From Typha latifolia (Eukaryota > Streptophyta > Magnoliopsida > Poales > Typhaceae), in contig CM034104.1 in the NCBI GenBank assembly GCA_019914945.1, positions 13,318,046 through 13,382,045 of the forward strand: DNA of 64,000 bases. Direction: 5' to 3'. Below the pieces are notes generated by a model. It searched no databases and had not been told where the DNA came from. It saw nothing but the letters and a program-made list of their open reading frames with translations. Each line of letters begins with the position of its first letter. The first letter of the stretch is position 1. The position numbers were made by a program, and so were the translations under genes. Of the stretch, positions 12,511 to 25,197 are shown one piece after another.

Positions 12511-12521
12511 AAATTTAGATT

Positions 12522-12545
12522 CGCTAGAGGAAGGGCTTGAACCTT

Positions 12546-12578
<33 letters not shown>

Positions 12579-12595
12579 AACTGAGCTACTCCAGC
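12522..12595 (-). tRNA. tRNA-Asn (anticodon GUU)
   Basis: A 74-nt cloverleaf can be drawn on the minus strand. The acceptor stem GCTGGAG pairs with CTCTAGC (one G-T wobble), with discriminator G. The D arm carries TAGCTCAGTTGGTTAGAGC. The anticodon arm is TGTGG-CTGTTAA-CCACA with anticodon GTT, and the T arm is GAAGG-TTCAAGC-CCTTC. Both internal promoter boxes (A and B) look normal and there is no intron. The sequence matches the standard nuclear plant tRNA-Asn pattern. A short T run follows the 3' end on the minus strand. Confidence 0.95.
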
Positions 12596-13350
12596 TTATA
12601 AATTAGCAAAAATAAACCTTCAAATAAATAAAAATGGAAAGTTGCAATTAAATAGACAGCTGCCGCCACCCGTGATCTTACTGTCACGTGAATCGCGAGG
12701 CAACTTGGACGGCACGGAAAGAGTCCCGTTCACGGAGCCTGTTCACGAATCTCGGTGCAGTTGTGCTGATCTCCAGGTTATACCGCTTCCACTGGACTCT
12801 CGTTGCCGGATGAGTCCGAATACTTTCCGAACCAGGACTCCCCTGAGTTTTGATGCATAGAGATCACGTCTTTTTTCTCTATATATAAAACGAGGAGCCG
12901 CGAAGGCTGGGACACTTTTCTGCATGTCCTTTTAGCTTTCGATTGATATCCAATCCAAGTGAGTCTGCATCTTTGCTGCTGTAGACTATCTTTATCCACT
13001 CTGTGTTTGCCTTTTCTTTTCTTTTGTTCTTCGAATTTTTTTAGCGTTTTTCCAATATGGGGTCTTTTTTAACAATCAGCTTGGCTTGATGGGTTTTGGC
13101 TAGATCCTTTTATTCACTGATTTTTGTTGATATTTCTAATCGAAATCGTATCTTTGAAAAGATTGTTCTTTAAACACTCGTACAGAAAAAAGTTTGTTTT
13201 TTTTTTTTCTTCCCTAGGTTTAGTGGGTAAAATTGATGAATTTGGGATTCTTCACGCATGCGTGTAACTGGGACAGTTCTTGATAACGTTGGTGATGATC
13301 TTATGGTAATCATCTGGGTTTGCAGGGTTTTCAATTGCGTGAAGTGAAAG
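12596..13350 (+). promoter_or_regulatory. Promoter, 5' UTR exon and leader intron of xylose isomerase gene
   Basis: The region between the tRNA and the xylose isomerase ATG contains a TATA box at 12882. A GC-rich upstream part (12650-12860) has CACGTG near 12685. A leader intron probably spans 12959-13324. No separate gene is seen. Confidence 0.55.
12882..12889 (+). promoter_or_regulatory. Probable TATA box of xylose isomerase gene
   Basis: TATATAAA lies just upstream of a probable transcript start near 12915. A 5' UTR exon ending at 12958 (donor GTGAGT) and a 5' UTR intron ending at 13324 (TTTGCAG) would lead to the coding start at 13351. Confidence 0.6.
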
Positions 13351-16300
13351 ATGAAGAGGAACGGGATTCTGCTCTGGTTTCTAGGCTTGTGTCTGTCACT
13401 ATCGATCGTTGTAAGTAATCGAGTAATACTTCTAGAGGGAGAACTTGTGGGCTAAACAGAAGCAATTTACATAGTCGCGAACCATAGGGGAATCCATGAC
13501 AGAGATGGAAGCATAAGAATATTCTTAGTAGTTGCAAACCATGAGACTGACTGCTTTAGTATTTCTGCCCGACTAATTGGTCATGGTATTTTGTCGTAGA
13601 TTGCCAGTCAGCAAACTTGTCCAGCCAATCTTGAGGCTTCTTGTGGTGATAGCTCTTCAGATGATTGGGAAGGGGAGTTCTTTCCTGGCATTCCGAAGAT
13701 CAAATATGAGGTAAGAGCTTCAATACATATGTTATAGCTTTGAGAAGCATGCTAGAATGCAGCAGCTAATTGTGAAGAATACTGTACTTACATTGAAACT
13801 ATTGTTGTTGTTTGGATGATCTAGTTATAGGTTTTCAAATGTGATTATACGTTTTCAAATGTGGACGAAGAATCTTATACTTACATTGAAAATATTGTTC
13901 TTGTTTGGATGATCTAGTTATAGGTTTTCATATGTGGACTGATATGCTTAATTGTAAATTCTTTATCTAATTGTCCACAGGGTCCTACCAGCAAAAACCC
14001 ACTTTCTTATAAGTGGTACAATGCTGAGGAAGAGATTCTTGGAAAGAAAATGAAGGTTCATTAGTCGTTTACATGAAATCTAGTTCATCTTTCTCACTTA
14101 ATGTTGTATCATATCTATATATTTATGCCTGATGGTATAGGATTGGATGAGATTTAGTGTTGCTTTTTGGCATACTTTCCGTGGAACTGGAGCTGATCCT
14201 TTTGGTGCCCCAACAAAGTCATGGCCATGGGAGGATGGTACAAATTCACTTGCTATGGCTAAAAGAAGAAGTAAGAATATTTAGTTTTGTGTTGCAATAC
14301 ATTTTGCAACACAGGAATGTGACTAACATCGTATTAAAATATTTATACAGTGAGAGCACACTTTGAGTTCATAAACAAGCTTGGAGTTGATAGATGGTGC
14401 TTTCATGACAGGGATATTGCCCCTGATGGTAAAACACTGGTGGTATGTTATTCAATAATGAGTTATATTCCTCTTTCCTGTAGGAGGGTTGTTTACTGCT
14501 GAAATGGGTCTGACAGTAGAACCTTGGGTGGAACATCAGAATTGCATTTAGTTCTGAGTATTATGCCCACTCTAATTGTAAATTTGTATCTCCAATCCCT
14601 GGTGTCTGATAATGTAGTTATCCATATTGTACTTTTGCCATGGGAATAACTGCTGGCTGTGTCTTTGATCTCTTAACCTGTTTTAAGGATTCTTATTTGC
14701 CTTTTATTGCTAATTGTTTTTATTTCACCATGAAATTGCAGCATATATGTAAAGATTCTTGTAGTTTGGTTGAGTCTAACTTGCAGATCCCAATGTGTGT
14801 TGGCTGTCACAGGAAACAAATGCTAACTTGGATGAAGTAGTTTCTCTAGCAAAGAAACTTCAGGTAAGGGTGCTGCATGTAGAACAAAACTTGAACTGCT
14901 GACTGCTTTTATCTGCTTAATATGACTCCCCCTATGCTCAAACTGTTTCTGTAATATATGAACAGGAGGGGACTAAAATAAAACCGTTGTGGGGCACTGC
15001 TCAGCTGTTCTTGCATCCTCGCTACATGCATGGAGCTGCTACTAGGTATTTCCTTTTCTTATTTTCCTTGCATTTCCAGGACACATTTACAAAAAGGTCT
15101 AAAATTCTGTAAATTGATGTTGTAGCTCGGAGGTAGGAGTATATGCTTATGCTGCCGCTCAAGTCAAGAAAGCCATGGAGGTAGGTCTTCTGGGCATTTA
15201 CTATTGTTCCTGTTCAATGTTGTGCTTATATTGCTTTTGAATTTTCATAGGCTACTCACTACCTAGGAGGAGAAAATTATGTTTTCTGGGGTGGGCGAGA
15301 AGGATATCAAACTCTTTTGAATACTGATATGCAAAGAGAACTTGATCATTTGGTAAGAAATATTGCATTTCGATTAGTTTATTTACCTTACTTTTAGTTG
15401 GTGGCATACACCAAAATTTATCTTTTTAGATGATTGAATTGATGTAGATATTTTATTTTCTTCAGTTTCTACTATAAAAAAAAAGTCTGAAAATTGTATC
15501 TGTACCTATTTCCTTATAAGTTTTAACTCGGGTTATCAATTTTCCAGGCAAATTTTCTTCAAGCTGCTGTTGACTACAAGAAGAAGATTGGGTTCAATGG
15601 TACTATTCATCTAGTAGTTATAGTGTATAATAGATATCCTCTTTAACCATCTCATTGTTATTCTTCTGAGGACCTATGAATAATCGAGTAATGCACATTT
15701 ATCATTTGTAAATGATCAAATAATAAGCTGGTTCTGTAATATCTTATTTTGATTGATATGATTATGCTGATATCCTTCATTGATTTTGGAGATGTTGGTT
15801 GGCATGCTTGTTATTGATTCTTTTGATATTAGATGTCATAGTATAATAACTTTTGTTTCTTGAACGTTCAGGGACACTGCTAATAGAACCTAAACCTCAA
15901 GAGCCTACAAAACATCAGTATGTATATAACCTATAGATTTACTTATCAATTACTCTCAAATTTGCTGTCTCAAAATTTTCTTCTGTCTGTAACAGATACG
16001 ACTGGGATGCTGCAACTACCTTCGCATTTCTGCAGAAGTATGGTCTTCTAGGTATTCTTCTCATTTCATATTTCCTTTTCATTATACATATTTAACCAAC
16101 TTGGTGATATAGCCTGAGACCGTCTTGATTGTAATGGAGTATTCTATTTCTTGTATAAACTTGGTGATATTTCGTTTTCAATTACTCTCACTTATCTTTC
16201 ACTAGGATTCCCTGAAGTATTGTTTGTTTCTGTAACAACATAAATATTTGTTCATTACAACTAATTTTATTATGCTACTCCATCTTACAGGAGAATTCAA

Positions 16301-17628
16301 ACTGAATATCGAGTGTAACCATGCTACTCTAGCAGGTCATAGGTGTGTTATTGTCACCATTTCCCCCCAAAGCTAGCCTTATGACCATAGTTCTTGCAAG
16401 TTATTTACATCTGAATTTTGCAGTTGCCATCATGAACTTGAAACTGCAAGAATTAATGGATTACTTGGAAACATTGATGCAAATACTGGTGATCCCCAGA
16501 TTGGTATGTTTTATATTCTACCCTGAACTGTAAGATGCTATCAAATTAAATTTAGTTTCTTCATTGGGAGACAAAGGACTTGTCCTTAATGCTTGCATGT
16601 ACAGGTTGGGACACAGATCAGTTCCTTACAGATATTGGGGAGGCCACTCTGGTTATGTTAAGTGTGGTTAGAAATGTGAGTTTACATGACTTCTTTTTTC
16701 TATCTTTATAATTTACTGATATCACTTATGTGTTAAAGACAATCTCAGTTTCCCTAATTGTAAGTTTGTAACATAGATAAATGTATTACATATATATCAT
16801 TTGTAATAATCATGTTTTTTCTAATTTGTTTTCTTTTTCATTTTTCCCAGGGAGGACTCGCACCTGGTGGATTCAACTTTGACGCAAAATTGTTTGTTCA
16901 TTTACTCTACAGAAATCTCATTTTGGACTAATATTTTCTGTTACACATCTTTTTCCTTTTCTGATGCTTCATTGCAAGATATATTTTAGTTGACATAGAA
17001 TTTGTTTCTTTTAATGGTGACAGACGGAGGGAGAGTACTGATGTGGAGGACATGTTCATTGCTCACATTTCTGGAATGGACACCCTAGCTCGTGGCCTCC
17101 GGAATGTCGCCAAGTTAATTGAGGTAATTTCAGAAGAAAAAGAAAAGAAACCATCCATCATGATTTCATCTTGCAGATTGCTAATTAGCTTGTTTCTTAA
17201 ATCCAGGATGGTTCTCTGTTTGATCTCGTCCAGAAGCGCTATCAGAGTTTTAACTCAGAAATTGGGGCTTTGATTGAGGTATGATCTTTTAGACAACTTA
17301 TAATAACAAGTGCAGTAAACAATCAAGGATCTTTTAGACAACTTATAATAACAAGTGCAGTAAACAATTAAGGCTAGGAATATAAACATCTTATCACTAA
17401 TGGGCTTCTTTTTAACAGGCCGGCAAGGCGGATTTCGAGACACTAGAAAAGAAGGCCATGGAGTGGGGGGAACCTTCTGTTGCCTCTGGAAAACAGGTAA
17501 CTGCAAAGTTTGATCAAGTTTTCTTCCTCGAATCCAATATCCATTTTGCTTAAAATGAATCTGAAATTTGATTTCTCTCATTTCTAATGCAGGAACTTGC
17601 GGAGATGATATTTCAATCTGCCCTCTAG
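13351..17628 (+). CDS. XYLA: Xylose isomerase
   Basis: Twenty coding exons: 13351-13410, 13600-13710, 13981-14055, 14141-14270, 14351-14442, 14813-14863, 14966-15045, 15126-15180, 15251-15352, 15548-15599, 15872-15917, 15996-16051, 16291-16342, 16424-16503, 16605-16675, 16851-16891, 17024-17123, 17207-17278, 17419-17496 and 17593-17628. They sum to 1440 nt (479 aa) with every phase closing. The enzyme interconverts D-xylose and D-xylulose with divalent metal. Family signatures are present: WHTF (His93), the catalytic pair in WCFHDRD (His144, Asp147), FWGGREGY, metal ligands in [12 protein letters not shown] (Glu275) and [12 protein letters not shown] (Glu311, His314), and NIDANTGD. The protein begins with a hydrophobic segment (residues about 6-22) before SQQTCPAN. 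It resembles the secretory signal of plant homologues, so the enzyme probably enters the ER. Confidence 0.97.
13789..13935. repeat. Tandem duplication in xylose isomerase intron 2
   Basis: The segment starting CTTACATTGAAA and containing TTTGGATGATCTAGTTATAG, followed by GTTTTCA, occurs twice, at about 13793-13845 and 13879-13934. The copies differ by a few bases. Confidence 0.85.
17283..17372. repeat. Near-perfect 45-bp tandem duplication in xylose isomerase intron 18
   Basis: The unit starts GATCTTTTAGACAACTTATA. It is repeated head to tail at 17283-17327 and 17328-17372 with a single difference near the end. It sits just after the exon-18 donor. Confidence 0.95.
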
Positions 17629-18081
17629 ATCAGAAAAGAGCTTCTAGTAATGAAGTGGTCCTCATCATCTGGAAGTAGGCAATGCTAATGAGCAGTTGAA
17701 GAAATAAGTAGTTCTGCAGTTGCTAGACTTTGCTCTGTTTCCTCTCCTTCAGGAGAGCAGAAGACAATTTTTCTTTTCAGTCAGTCATCTCTAGTTTAGT
17801 TGCTGTCTATTTTCCTGCACAAGTTATATTAACTTTTGCTGGTTGGTTGAGTTATTTTATGTTTATTAAGTTAAGTATAATGAATCATACTATATACCCC
17901 ACATTTGTATGCCAAGCTCAAGAAATGCAGATAATTTTTCCAGCAAGGTTATTACTTTGTTAAGAATTTCATATGATGTGGAAACTATTGCAACCAGATG
18001 GTCTGAGGATTTCCCTCTGGTCCCACTAGCTTTTCACCTTAATAATATTAACAAACAGGGGGTGAACATCTGAACTAATCT

Positions 18082-18150
<69 letters not shown>

Positions 18151-18513
18151 ATAGGGATTCCCCTTTTTCCTCCAAATAATAAAAAAATCTGCAGCAAACA
18201 AACTTTTGCAATAGGTGCCCTTACACATAATGGGAAGAAGAGAGAATCTGGTGGTCAGCCTTTCAATTATTATGTAGCAAAGAATGTTGTTTAACCAACA
18301 CATTGATGAATTCCTTTACTTGTCAATAAAGCAAATTCAATCTTCACATTTGAACAAATAGATGAACCAGATAGTAAGCTAAATGTACTTAATGAAACCA
18401 TTCCATGGAGTATATACATGCAACTTGGTATTGTTGACTCTTGAAGCATGCCTTTTGTTCTGCTATTAGACAAGTGGGCATGTTGGTAATCGAAACAATC
18501 TATTTGCTAAATG
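17629..18513. other. Convergent 3' region of xylose isomerase and the small minus-strand gene
   Basis: 3' UTRs of the two flanking genes are expected here. The stretch includes a (CT)n(TA)n microsatellite at 18084-18151. No other gene is seen. Confidence 0.55.
18084..18151. repeat. Compound (CT)n(TA)n microsatellite
   Basis: About 22 CT units followed by about 11 TA units, downstream of xylose isomerase. Confidence 0.95.
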
Positions 18514-19328
18514 TTACTTGCGGCCAGTTCTTTCAAGGGCTGCGTTCCTTCGCCAGTTCGCAACTGCTCTCTTGACAGTGGCATGGGCCTCATGGACTTC
18601 TGCAGCAGAGAACTTGTGCTCAATAATACCTAAAGGTCCTGGCCGCAGCACATCAATTACAGTCTCTACATCCCGCTCCAGCTGCCTGCAAAATGTTAAC
18701 ACGATGTGAAATAGTAATAAGTACTAAATTTTGGAGATGAAAGCAAGTACTCAGAGGAGAAGAATATGTTATCAAATAAAGAAAGAAATAAAAGCAGAAA
18801 TAGTAGGTGGTAACTTTTCTTTGGAAATTACAACAGATGATCAGGTACTTTTGGCAATAAATTGGGTGAACATGGGAAAGAATTGCTTAAAAAGTGAAAT
18901 ATTATCCTCATCTAGGTCTGAATCACCTCCTAACCATGCGTAACAGAACACAGCACTAAAAGATAAAGTCAGCAAATGAACAAATAAATGATGATTATGC
19001 TGATTACTGCAACTCCATAATGTATACCTGATTATTTTGGGCAGTTGCATGGTGGGTAGCCTTAGAAAAGGAAAAGTCATTGTTATGCTTTCTGCCGGTT
19101 AAATTTCCCACAGAGGAGATGGGCCTGCAAGAAAAGAGATACCTATGCTGGTGAAGCACTATCTATGCAAAAAAGGAAATAATTATAATTGACTGATCGG
19201 AAAGATAATCTACAATAAAGTTATTTTCATTAATTTGTCAGCATGTTGATAGAGCTTTCAAGTAATTTTCATCTTGTGGGCACTTACAAGTTTATCATGA
19301 TAAGGCAATTGATGGTGTTTTGAGGCAT
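18514..19328 (-). CDS. Small conserved-looking protein of unknown function
   Basis: Two exons are well supported. Exon 19028-19124 encodes PISSVGNLTGRKHNNDFSFS plus KATHHATAQNNQ. Exon 18514-18681 encodes LERDVETVIDVLRPGPLG, then IIEHKFSAAEVHEAHATVKR, ending ERTGRK and a stop. The last-exon acceptor must be the second of two adjacent CAGs to keep frame. The first coding exon is tentative. The stretch 19288-19328 starts ATG CCT CAA, ends at a good GTAAGT donor in the right phase, and would give MPQNTINCLIMIN-L joined to PISS (101 aa in all). An ATG two codons further upstream (19334) is also in frame. The leader probably begins near 20560-20600. I do not recognise the family and assign no function; no signal peptide or membrane span is evident in the supported exons. 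Confidence 0.62.
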
Positions 19329-19334
19329 AGTCAT

Positions 19335-21467
19335 ACATAACTCAAGGGGACAAATACTTTTATAGATAATTCTGCTTTAACTCTTGTCCAATTTCAAGAC
19401 CTAGGGAGGGTGTCCATAACTGGGTTGGTGCTGGCCCAAGTCCTCCTTTCTGGTATTACATGTTCAATGGTTGGCAGCCTCCTGTCTGACATTAAGACTA
19501 AGCAGTCCTTGCCAACCTTGATAGGGTATTGAAGCAAATAAGAAGGCCATTGTTCTGCTAGCATCAAAGAAGGCTATTAATTTCAATGCTCTTAACGTAT
19601 TCTATATCAATCCCTTGTTCACTTGCTTTGACTTCAAGCCGAGCTGAGATATGTGTTCTTGTTGTTCCAAATGATGATCTGCCTAATGTTTCCTTCTCCA
19701 TATCTCCTTCAAGAGACTTTGTTTTCTTCATGACATACATTAATAATGTTCACAGATGTATTTACTTATGGGTTAATTATGGCAAACCATGAATTCAGAC
19801 AACAAAATGGACTTCAGCATACCAACATAGAAATCCAGTAGATGGAAAGCATAATAACTTCTCAAGATTCAACAGTTAACCAGCATATCAAGTGAAACCA
19901 TGAAATAATAGGAGATGAACTTGTATAATTATAACCAAAGTCAGAATCTTAAAGCTTTAAAGATTATTTCAGGAAAGCTAAAAGGTCTGTTTTCATATCA
20001 TTCCTCCAAATATAAATTAAGCAAACAAAAACAACCAATTGATAAAATGCAGTGCCCAAAAGTAAGAAGTAAACATCATCATTCAAGCCTTCTTTTTCGA
20101 CAATATGTGATGATAAAGAAAGACCGCAAGATCATCAGAGCAGAAGTTTCCAAGTTTCAATCTCATCAAACATACCAAACATATGAAACTCTACACATCG
20201 AACTCAAATCTACGTCTTAGGCTTATCAAAGCATCCCAAAGACCTAAAAGTATCACGAGCCCAAACATAAACAAGCTATAAATCCGCCATTTCCCCGTTG
20301 GCTCAAGTTTTTAGAGAAAGTAAGCGAAGGATCTTTCCCACAAAAATCGAGTGCGACCATCGATCCTTACATGTTGAATCCACTGGAAACGACCTCCTCA
20401 AATGGCCAAATCTTAGGAATACTAGCATTGCCCTTAGTCTTTTCACTTTCCTACACCTCGGAACGCACGCAAAGAGAGAAAAAGAAGGGGAGACGGAAAA
20501 GGAGTACCTTTCCGAAGCGGAAGGGGAGACGGAGAGATGAGTCGAGGGCCGAGGAGGGGGAAGGAGGGATCGAGCGACGGTGAGGGATGGAAAAATTTTA
20601 GGGAAATTTGCATATAACAACCTACCTTTGGGCGAAATTTCACTTATGGAGGATGTGGGCCTTGGGCCCGTTCGGTTGCGGGTTAAGGAAAATTAGGGAC
20701 AAAATATCGCCCCTCCAGGAAAATAAATAAATAAATAACCCTTAATTTATCATCCTCTGTTAGAAAAATATTTTAAAAAAAACTAAATAAATATATTTTT
20801 TACTTTCCCTTCTTGTTTCATGTTAGAAATAGATTTTAAGGGAATTAGAGAAGATTGATTTAGAATTTAATATTTGGAGAGGTTTTATAGATGTCACAAA
20901 AAGGAGAGAAGGAAGATGGAGTTTCTATCTATCTATTAAATAAGTTCAAATTTTAAGAATATTTCTATCAAAATTTGTTATGAAATTGTACAAGAGTGCT
21001 GCTTACTCTTCCTCAGCTCATCTGAGATGTTTTCTCCCATTTCATAAAAGTGACTAACAGAGATTAGCAGCCTACAATACTACCAATAACAACGAAAAGT
21101 ATCAAAAGTAATATTATATTCCTTTAATTTATGACAAGAAGAAGAAATAATGCACCAGCATAGTAAATCTCACATTAGCACACGTAAGAGTGGCAAATGA
21201 TTGTCATTAAAAACGTACACAAGAAAGAAAATTAATATTACACTGATTCAGTAACGCCTGCTCCTGTAATAATATTACAACAACAAAAGAATAGTGTACA
21301 AAGCAACATTGCAAACTACACTGTTTCTCTAAAGATGGAAGTGTTTTATTTGGTGTACTTTCTACAATGGTTGAAGAAAAGAATATCTCGATATATCGCA
21401 CGTATATTTTACATCCTACAATTTACATCGCTGAAGAATAGCAAGCCTCGCAGAGATACAATACAGG
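19335..21467. other. Leader intron(s) and promoter of small gene, then REV3 3' flank
   Basis: Positions 19335 to about 20500 are probably leader intron of the small minus-strand gene. A CT-rich leader (minus reading) with a possible donor near 20507 lies at 20490-20600. A GGGCCCGTTCGGTTG motif at about 20659, reminiscent of MITE ends, follows. About 21000-21467 should hold the REV3 3' UTR. Frames here are CT-rich leader artefacts and I call no gene. Confidence 0.45.
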
Positions 21468-24400
21468 TTAGAACATCTCGGGCATGCAAGTAGGGTAAAA
21501 CCCAGCTTGTGCTGCAGACTCGGAGAGTGATTGCAGCTCTTTCTGAACCTTTCTCCTCTCAAAGAACACTGGACACGCCAGAGAAGTGCATTTTACCCCA
21601 CTTTCTACAATCCAATCAGCACCACCGCAGTTCCTACATATCTGCAAGTTAAAAACATTGCTGTTAGATCATCAGCAAAAATATAGTAGTACTCTTCATA
21701 AATCTACTACTAACCTTAACATTAATTAAGTCCTTATAATATAATCTTTTTGAGAGAACCATGATTTAAAAATCTAAAAAGCATCCAAGTGCATGAGACT
21801 CATCCATGCAAGATTTGCGGAGAGGACATACAGTCTTACTCTCATTTCAGCACGAGGCTGTTTCCATGATCTTGATTCTCACGAATATGTATTTGCAAAT
21901 ATTGTTAAATTTACAATGAATTTACAGAGATATAACTGAAGAGTAATAGCATGTCAATTTCAGCCATTCTTTCATGCTAACAGAATTATATTGGTAAATA
22001 GCAGTTTGGAATATCTTTAAATGAAATAAAACTTACAGCAGACAGATGTTGGATTTCTCTCTCCAATTTTGAAGTACTCCCAGCCACCACTGACGCAACA
22101 AATGCTTCATTCTTTGAACAGTTGTCACATAAATAGTCTAACTTCTGAGTCAATCTGCCACACAGAATACAATGCTTTGACAAGTAATAAGTATCAATTC
22201 TGCTTCCTTTTGATTGTGGCTTCTTAGGATAGACTAGACTACTATCATCACTACTGCGAAAAGATGCTGAACAAGACATGTAAGAGTGGCGTTTAGCTAA
22301 TGTTGGTCGGACTGGCCTAGGCATCTCACTGAACCATCGGTTCAGGTCTACACCAAGAAGTCCAAAAACACGTTGTAGTGCAGGAATAATTTGCTTATTG
22401 ATGTAATACAAATCATTAAGTCTATATGGGGAATCAATTTGCAGAAGATCATATGGATCTACAACCATATCTATAAGACGAGCTCCAGGTTCCCCATGAA
22501 TTACGACATAAGGAATTCGCTCTCCATAATGAGGCTCCGCCCTAGGATCCACCATCATTGCTTTGGTAGCGACAATTGCTGCAGGTGGCAGCGACGAACT
22601 CCTGAGACTGTAGGTACCCAAGCGGACCTCCTTTGCAAAAATAAAATCCTGAAGAGACACCTTCCCTGACAATATTCGAGTCCATTGACGCTGCACATAT
22701 GATTTGACCTGCATGAAGAATACAGCAATCATTCCCAAGTATGTAGAAATTATCTACTTAGACTAAAACCGTTGATATAACTTTTTTTTAAAGAAAATGC
22801 CAAATCAATTGTACTGGGGTAACAGAAAAGTAACTTACTTTAGTCATATCTTGATGCTCAAAAATCAGCCTTATAGACCGCTCTAAGATCTTTGAAACAG
22901 CAGGGCATGTATCCCTGCGTACCGTCTCAATCCCCTTTGCATCAAATGTTGCATGTTTCTGATCAGTACTCTCGTAGCTATAACCGACATATCTCTTCTT
23001 AGTAAGAAGAAAGCATGGATAGTAAACTTTTTCCAACTTCAAGGTAACTGGATCTGGATTCATTGCAGTTACTGCAGATGCAATCTCCTTTCCTATTCTG
23101 AATGCCTCTTCCAAAGAACGACCTTTTAGAAGAACAAACATACTAGGGGAAAGAATGCATTGAAAACAGTAAGAATTCTGGTATTCATTATGTAGTAAAC
23201 AGAATGGGATTCAAGGTAGATGCCAAGTACCTATCAGTGTCACCATATACAACCCTAGCTTTCCACATAGGGTGTTCATTGACAAATGATATTGCTGTTT
23301 CAAGTGTTCTACGTCCACACTGGACAATGCTATCTGCAAGTTCTGCACAAGGCATGCGACCGCTAAAGCCAGCAGCAGTATAACCGTAAGTAACATTGGC
23401 TATAAGCTTTAAAGCAAGTTGTCGTGCATTATATATCTGGAAAAGGAGAAGTCTCATTTAACATAAAAACAATGAGATGAAACAATGATCCCCTTAAGCA
23501 TATGCAAGAAAATGTGAAACCATAGTTGAGTTTATGCATCACTATTCACCCGTTTATAGTTTGTGAAGGAAAAGAATACCCTTTGTAGAACTTGCTGAGA
23601 AGGCATCAACTTTTTCATTGCTTGCTTTACCATTATCCTAGTTGATAATATTTCCTCCAATAAACGAGGTAGAACACCTTTTCGGACCTGCATAACCCGA
23701 AGAAATAATTGTTGGAACATAGTTAATTACTTAATTATGTAGAATGGCATATAACTATGCTTCAGTTCAATATCTGTTTAAAAAATGAAAAAGTTGTCCA
23801 ATGCATGAAGATCCTGCCAACAAGGGGCACGGGAAGGTAAGTTATCTGCAGCATTCTCCCAATTTCTGGTGATACTATTTCCATGACTCATACCCATGAC
23901 GCTATGATGCACAGAGCAAAATGTTTCTGCGACACTAAATTATCTCCATGGCAATTATGAAAGATAGGAGAATGAGTTTGAAACAATACAAGAATTTCTA
24001 TCAACTAATTGCAGAACCTGATGCTTAAATGCAACTGCTTGCTTCGAGTACATTAATTAAATTATGCATTATTTCAAAGGATGTAAGGCGAATTATCTAA
24101 AGATTGTAATGATTCTTTCTTGTTTACTTGAATATACTTTATATCATTATTTGTCTCACATAGTCTTCATAGATGCTATAGTGTGTAATTTAGATTTAGC
24201 TTGTTCAGTTGTTGTGCAACCATGTCCCCAATAAGCTCACTTTGGCCTATTGGCTACATCACCTTCCTTCACTTAATTATATTCCATCTTATCATTAATA
24301 TGGTTTCCATCCTGGCAGCAGCTCGCCTTGTAGAGATGATCCACACAAGATGAATTTCATCTTGCACAATCCACTTTGAATGGATTGTCCAAAACAGTCT

Positions 24401-25143
24401 ATCTAGGTTAAATCTTTTATGTCTAAGCAAATATATTAAGGGTTTTAAACTTTTTTTAATACTTTAATTGAACCACTTATCTAGCTCGCTAGCACTATAG
24501 GTAACAATGTTTTGCACATACCCCATCAATGATAAAAATTCTTTGCTTATCATAATTCACCTGCTTTTCCCCACTGCTTTGGCATCCATAAGAAACTAGT
24601 CAGCTTAACAAGTCATTTGAGACAAAGTTGTATAGAGAAAGCCCTGAAATTGTATTAGGACATCTAGATATTCTTGTTCCAGATGCGAGTAGCCACAAAG
24701 CATGCCAATTTGCAACGGTGCATATATTTTTTTTCCTACATTTTCTGCTATTTAAAAGAATCAGGTTTCCTTGCTAACAAAAACAATACCTTATTTTTCA
24801 AATTTTATAATCTCCAGCCAAGTTAAACTCACTTACGAACCTTCTTCCCTTAAACGGGCAGGACGGATCCGACCCCCCCACCAGCATCTCTCTTTTCTTT
24901 CGTTCTCTCTTTCTCCCTATCTCTTTTCTCTTCTTTCTCAGTTCTCACATCTTCCACTAGCGACCAAGTAGATTTCCAACGACCTCGACCTCCAACGACA
25001 TTCTCCGACTAAGATCTGACAACCTCCAGTGACCTCAGGTGAGTTATTTTTTTATTTTCTTTATTTCTTTTTCAGTTTTTAATTCCTCTCTTATTCCCTC
25101 TCTTTCTCATGTTGTTGCGGTGTTGCTGCTCTATTGTTGCTGC

Positions 25144-25197
<54 letters not shown>

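Larger units (their letters stand above)
8192..12521. other. Gene-poor intergenic region between SWEET and tRNA-Asn
   Basis: No protein gene is supported. It holds the SWEET promoter, a (TA)n repeat at 8422-8459, AT-rich DNA with many short inverted motifs around 9400-10750, a somewhat GC-richer stretch at 10800-11700 without a recognisable domain (possibly a decayed transposon), a (CT)n repeat at 11731-11769, and an imperfect repeat array from about 11820 to 12510. Confidence 0.5.

Noticed and set aside
20303..20620. Frames of 66-105 aa on the minus strand
   Set aside because: CT-rich leader sequence of the small gene. No family resemblance, and the only ATG-led frame does not join in phase to the downstream exon.
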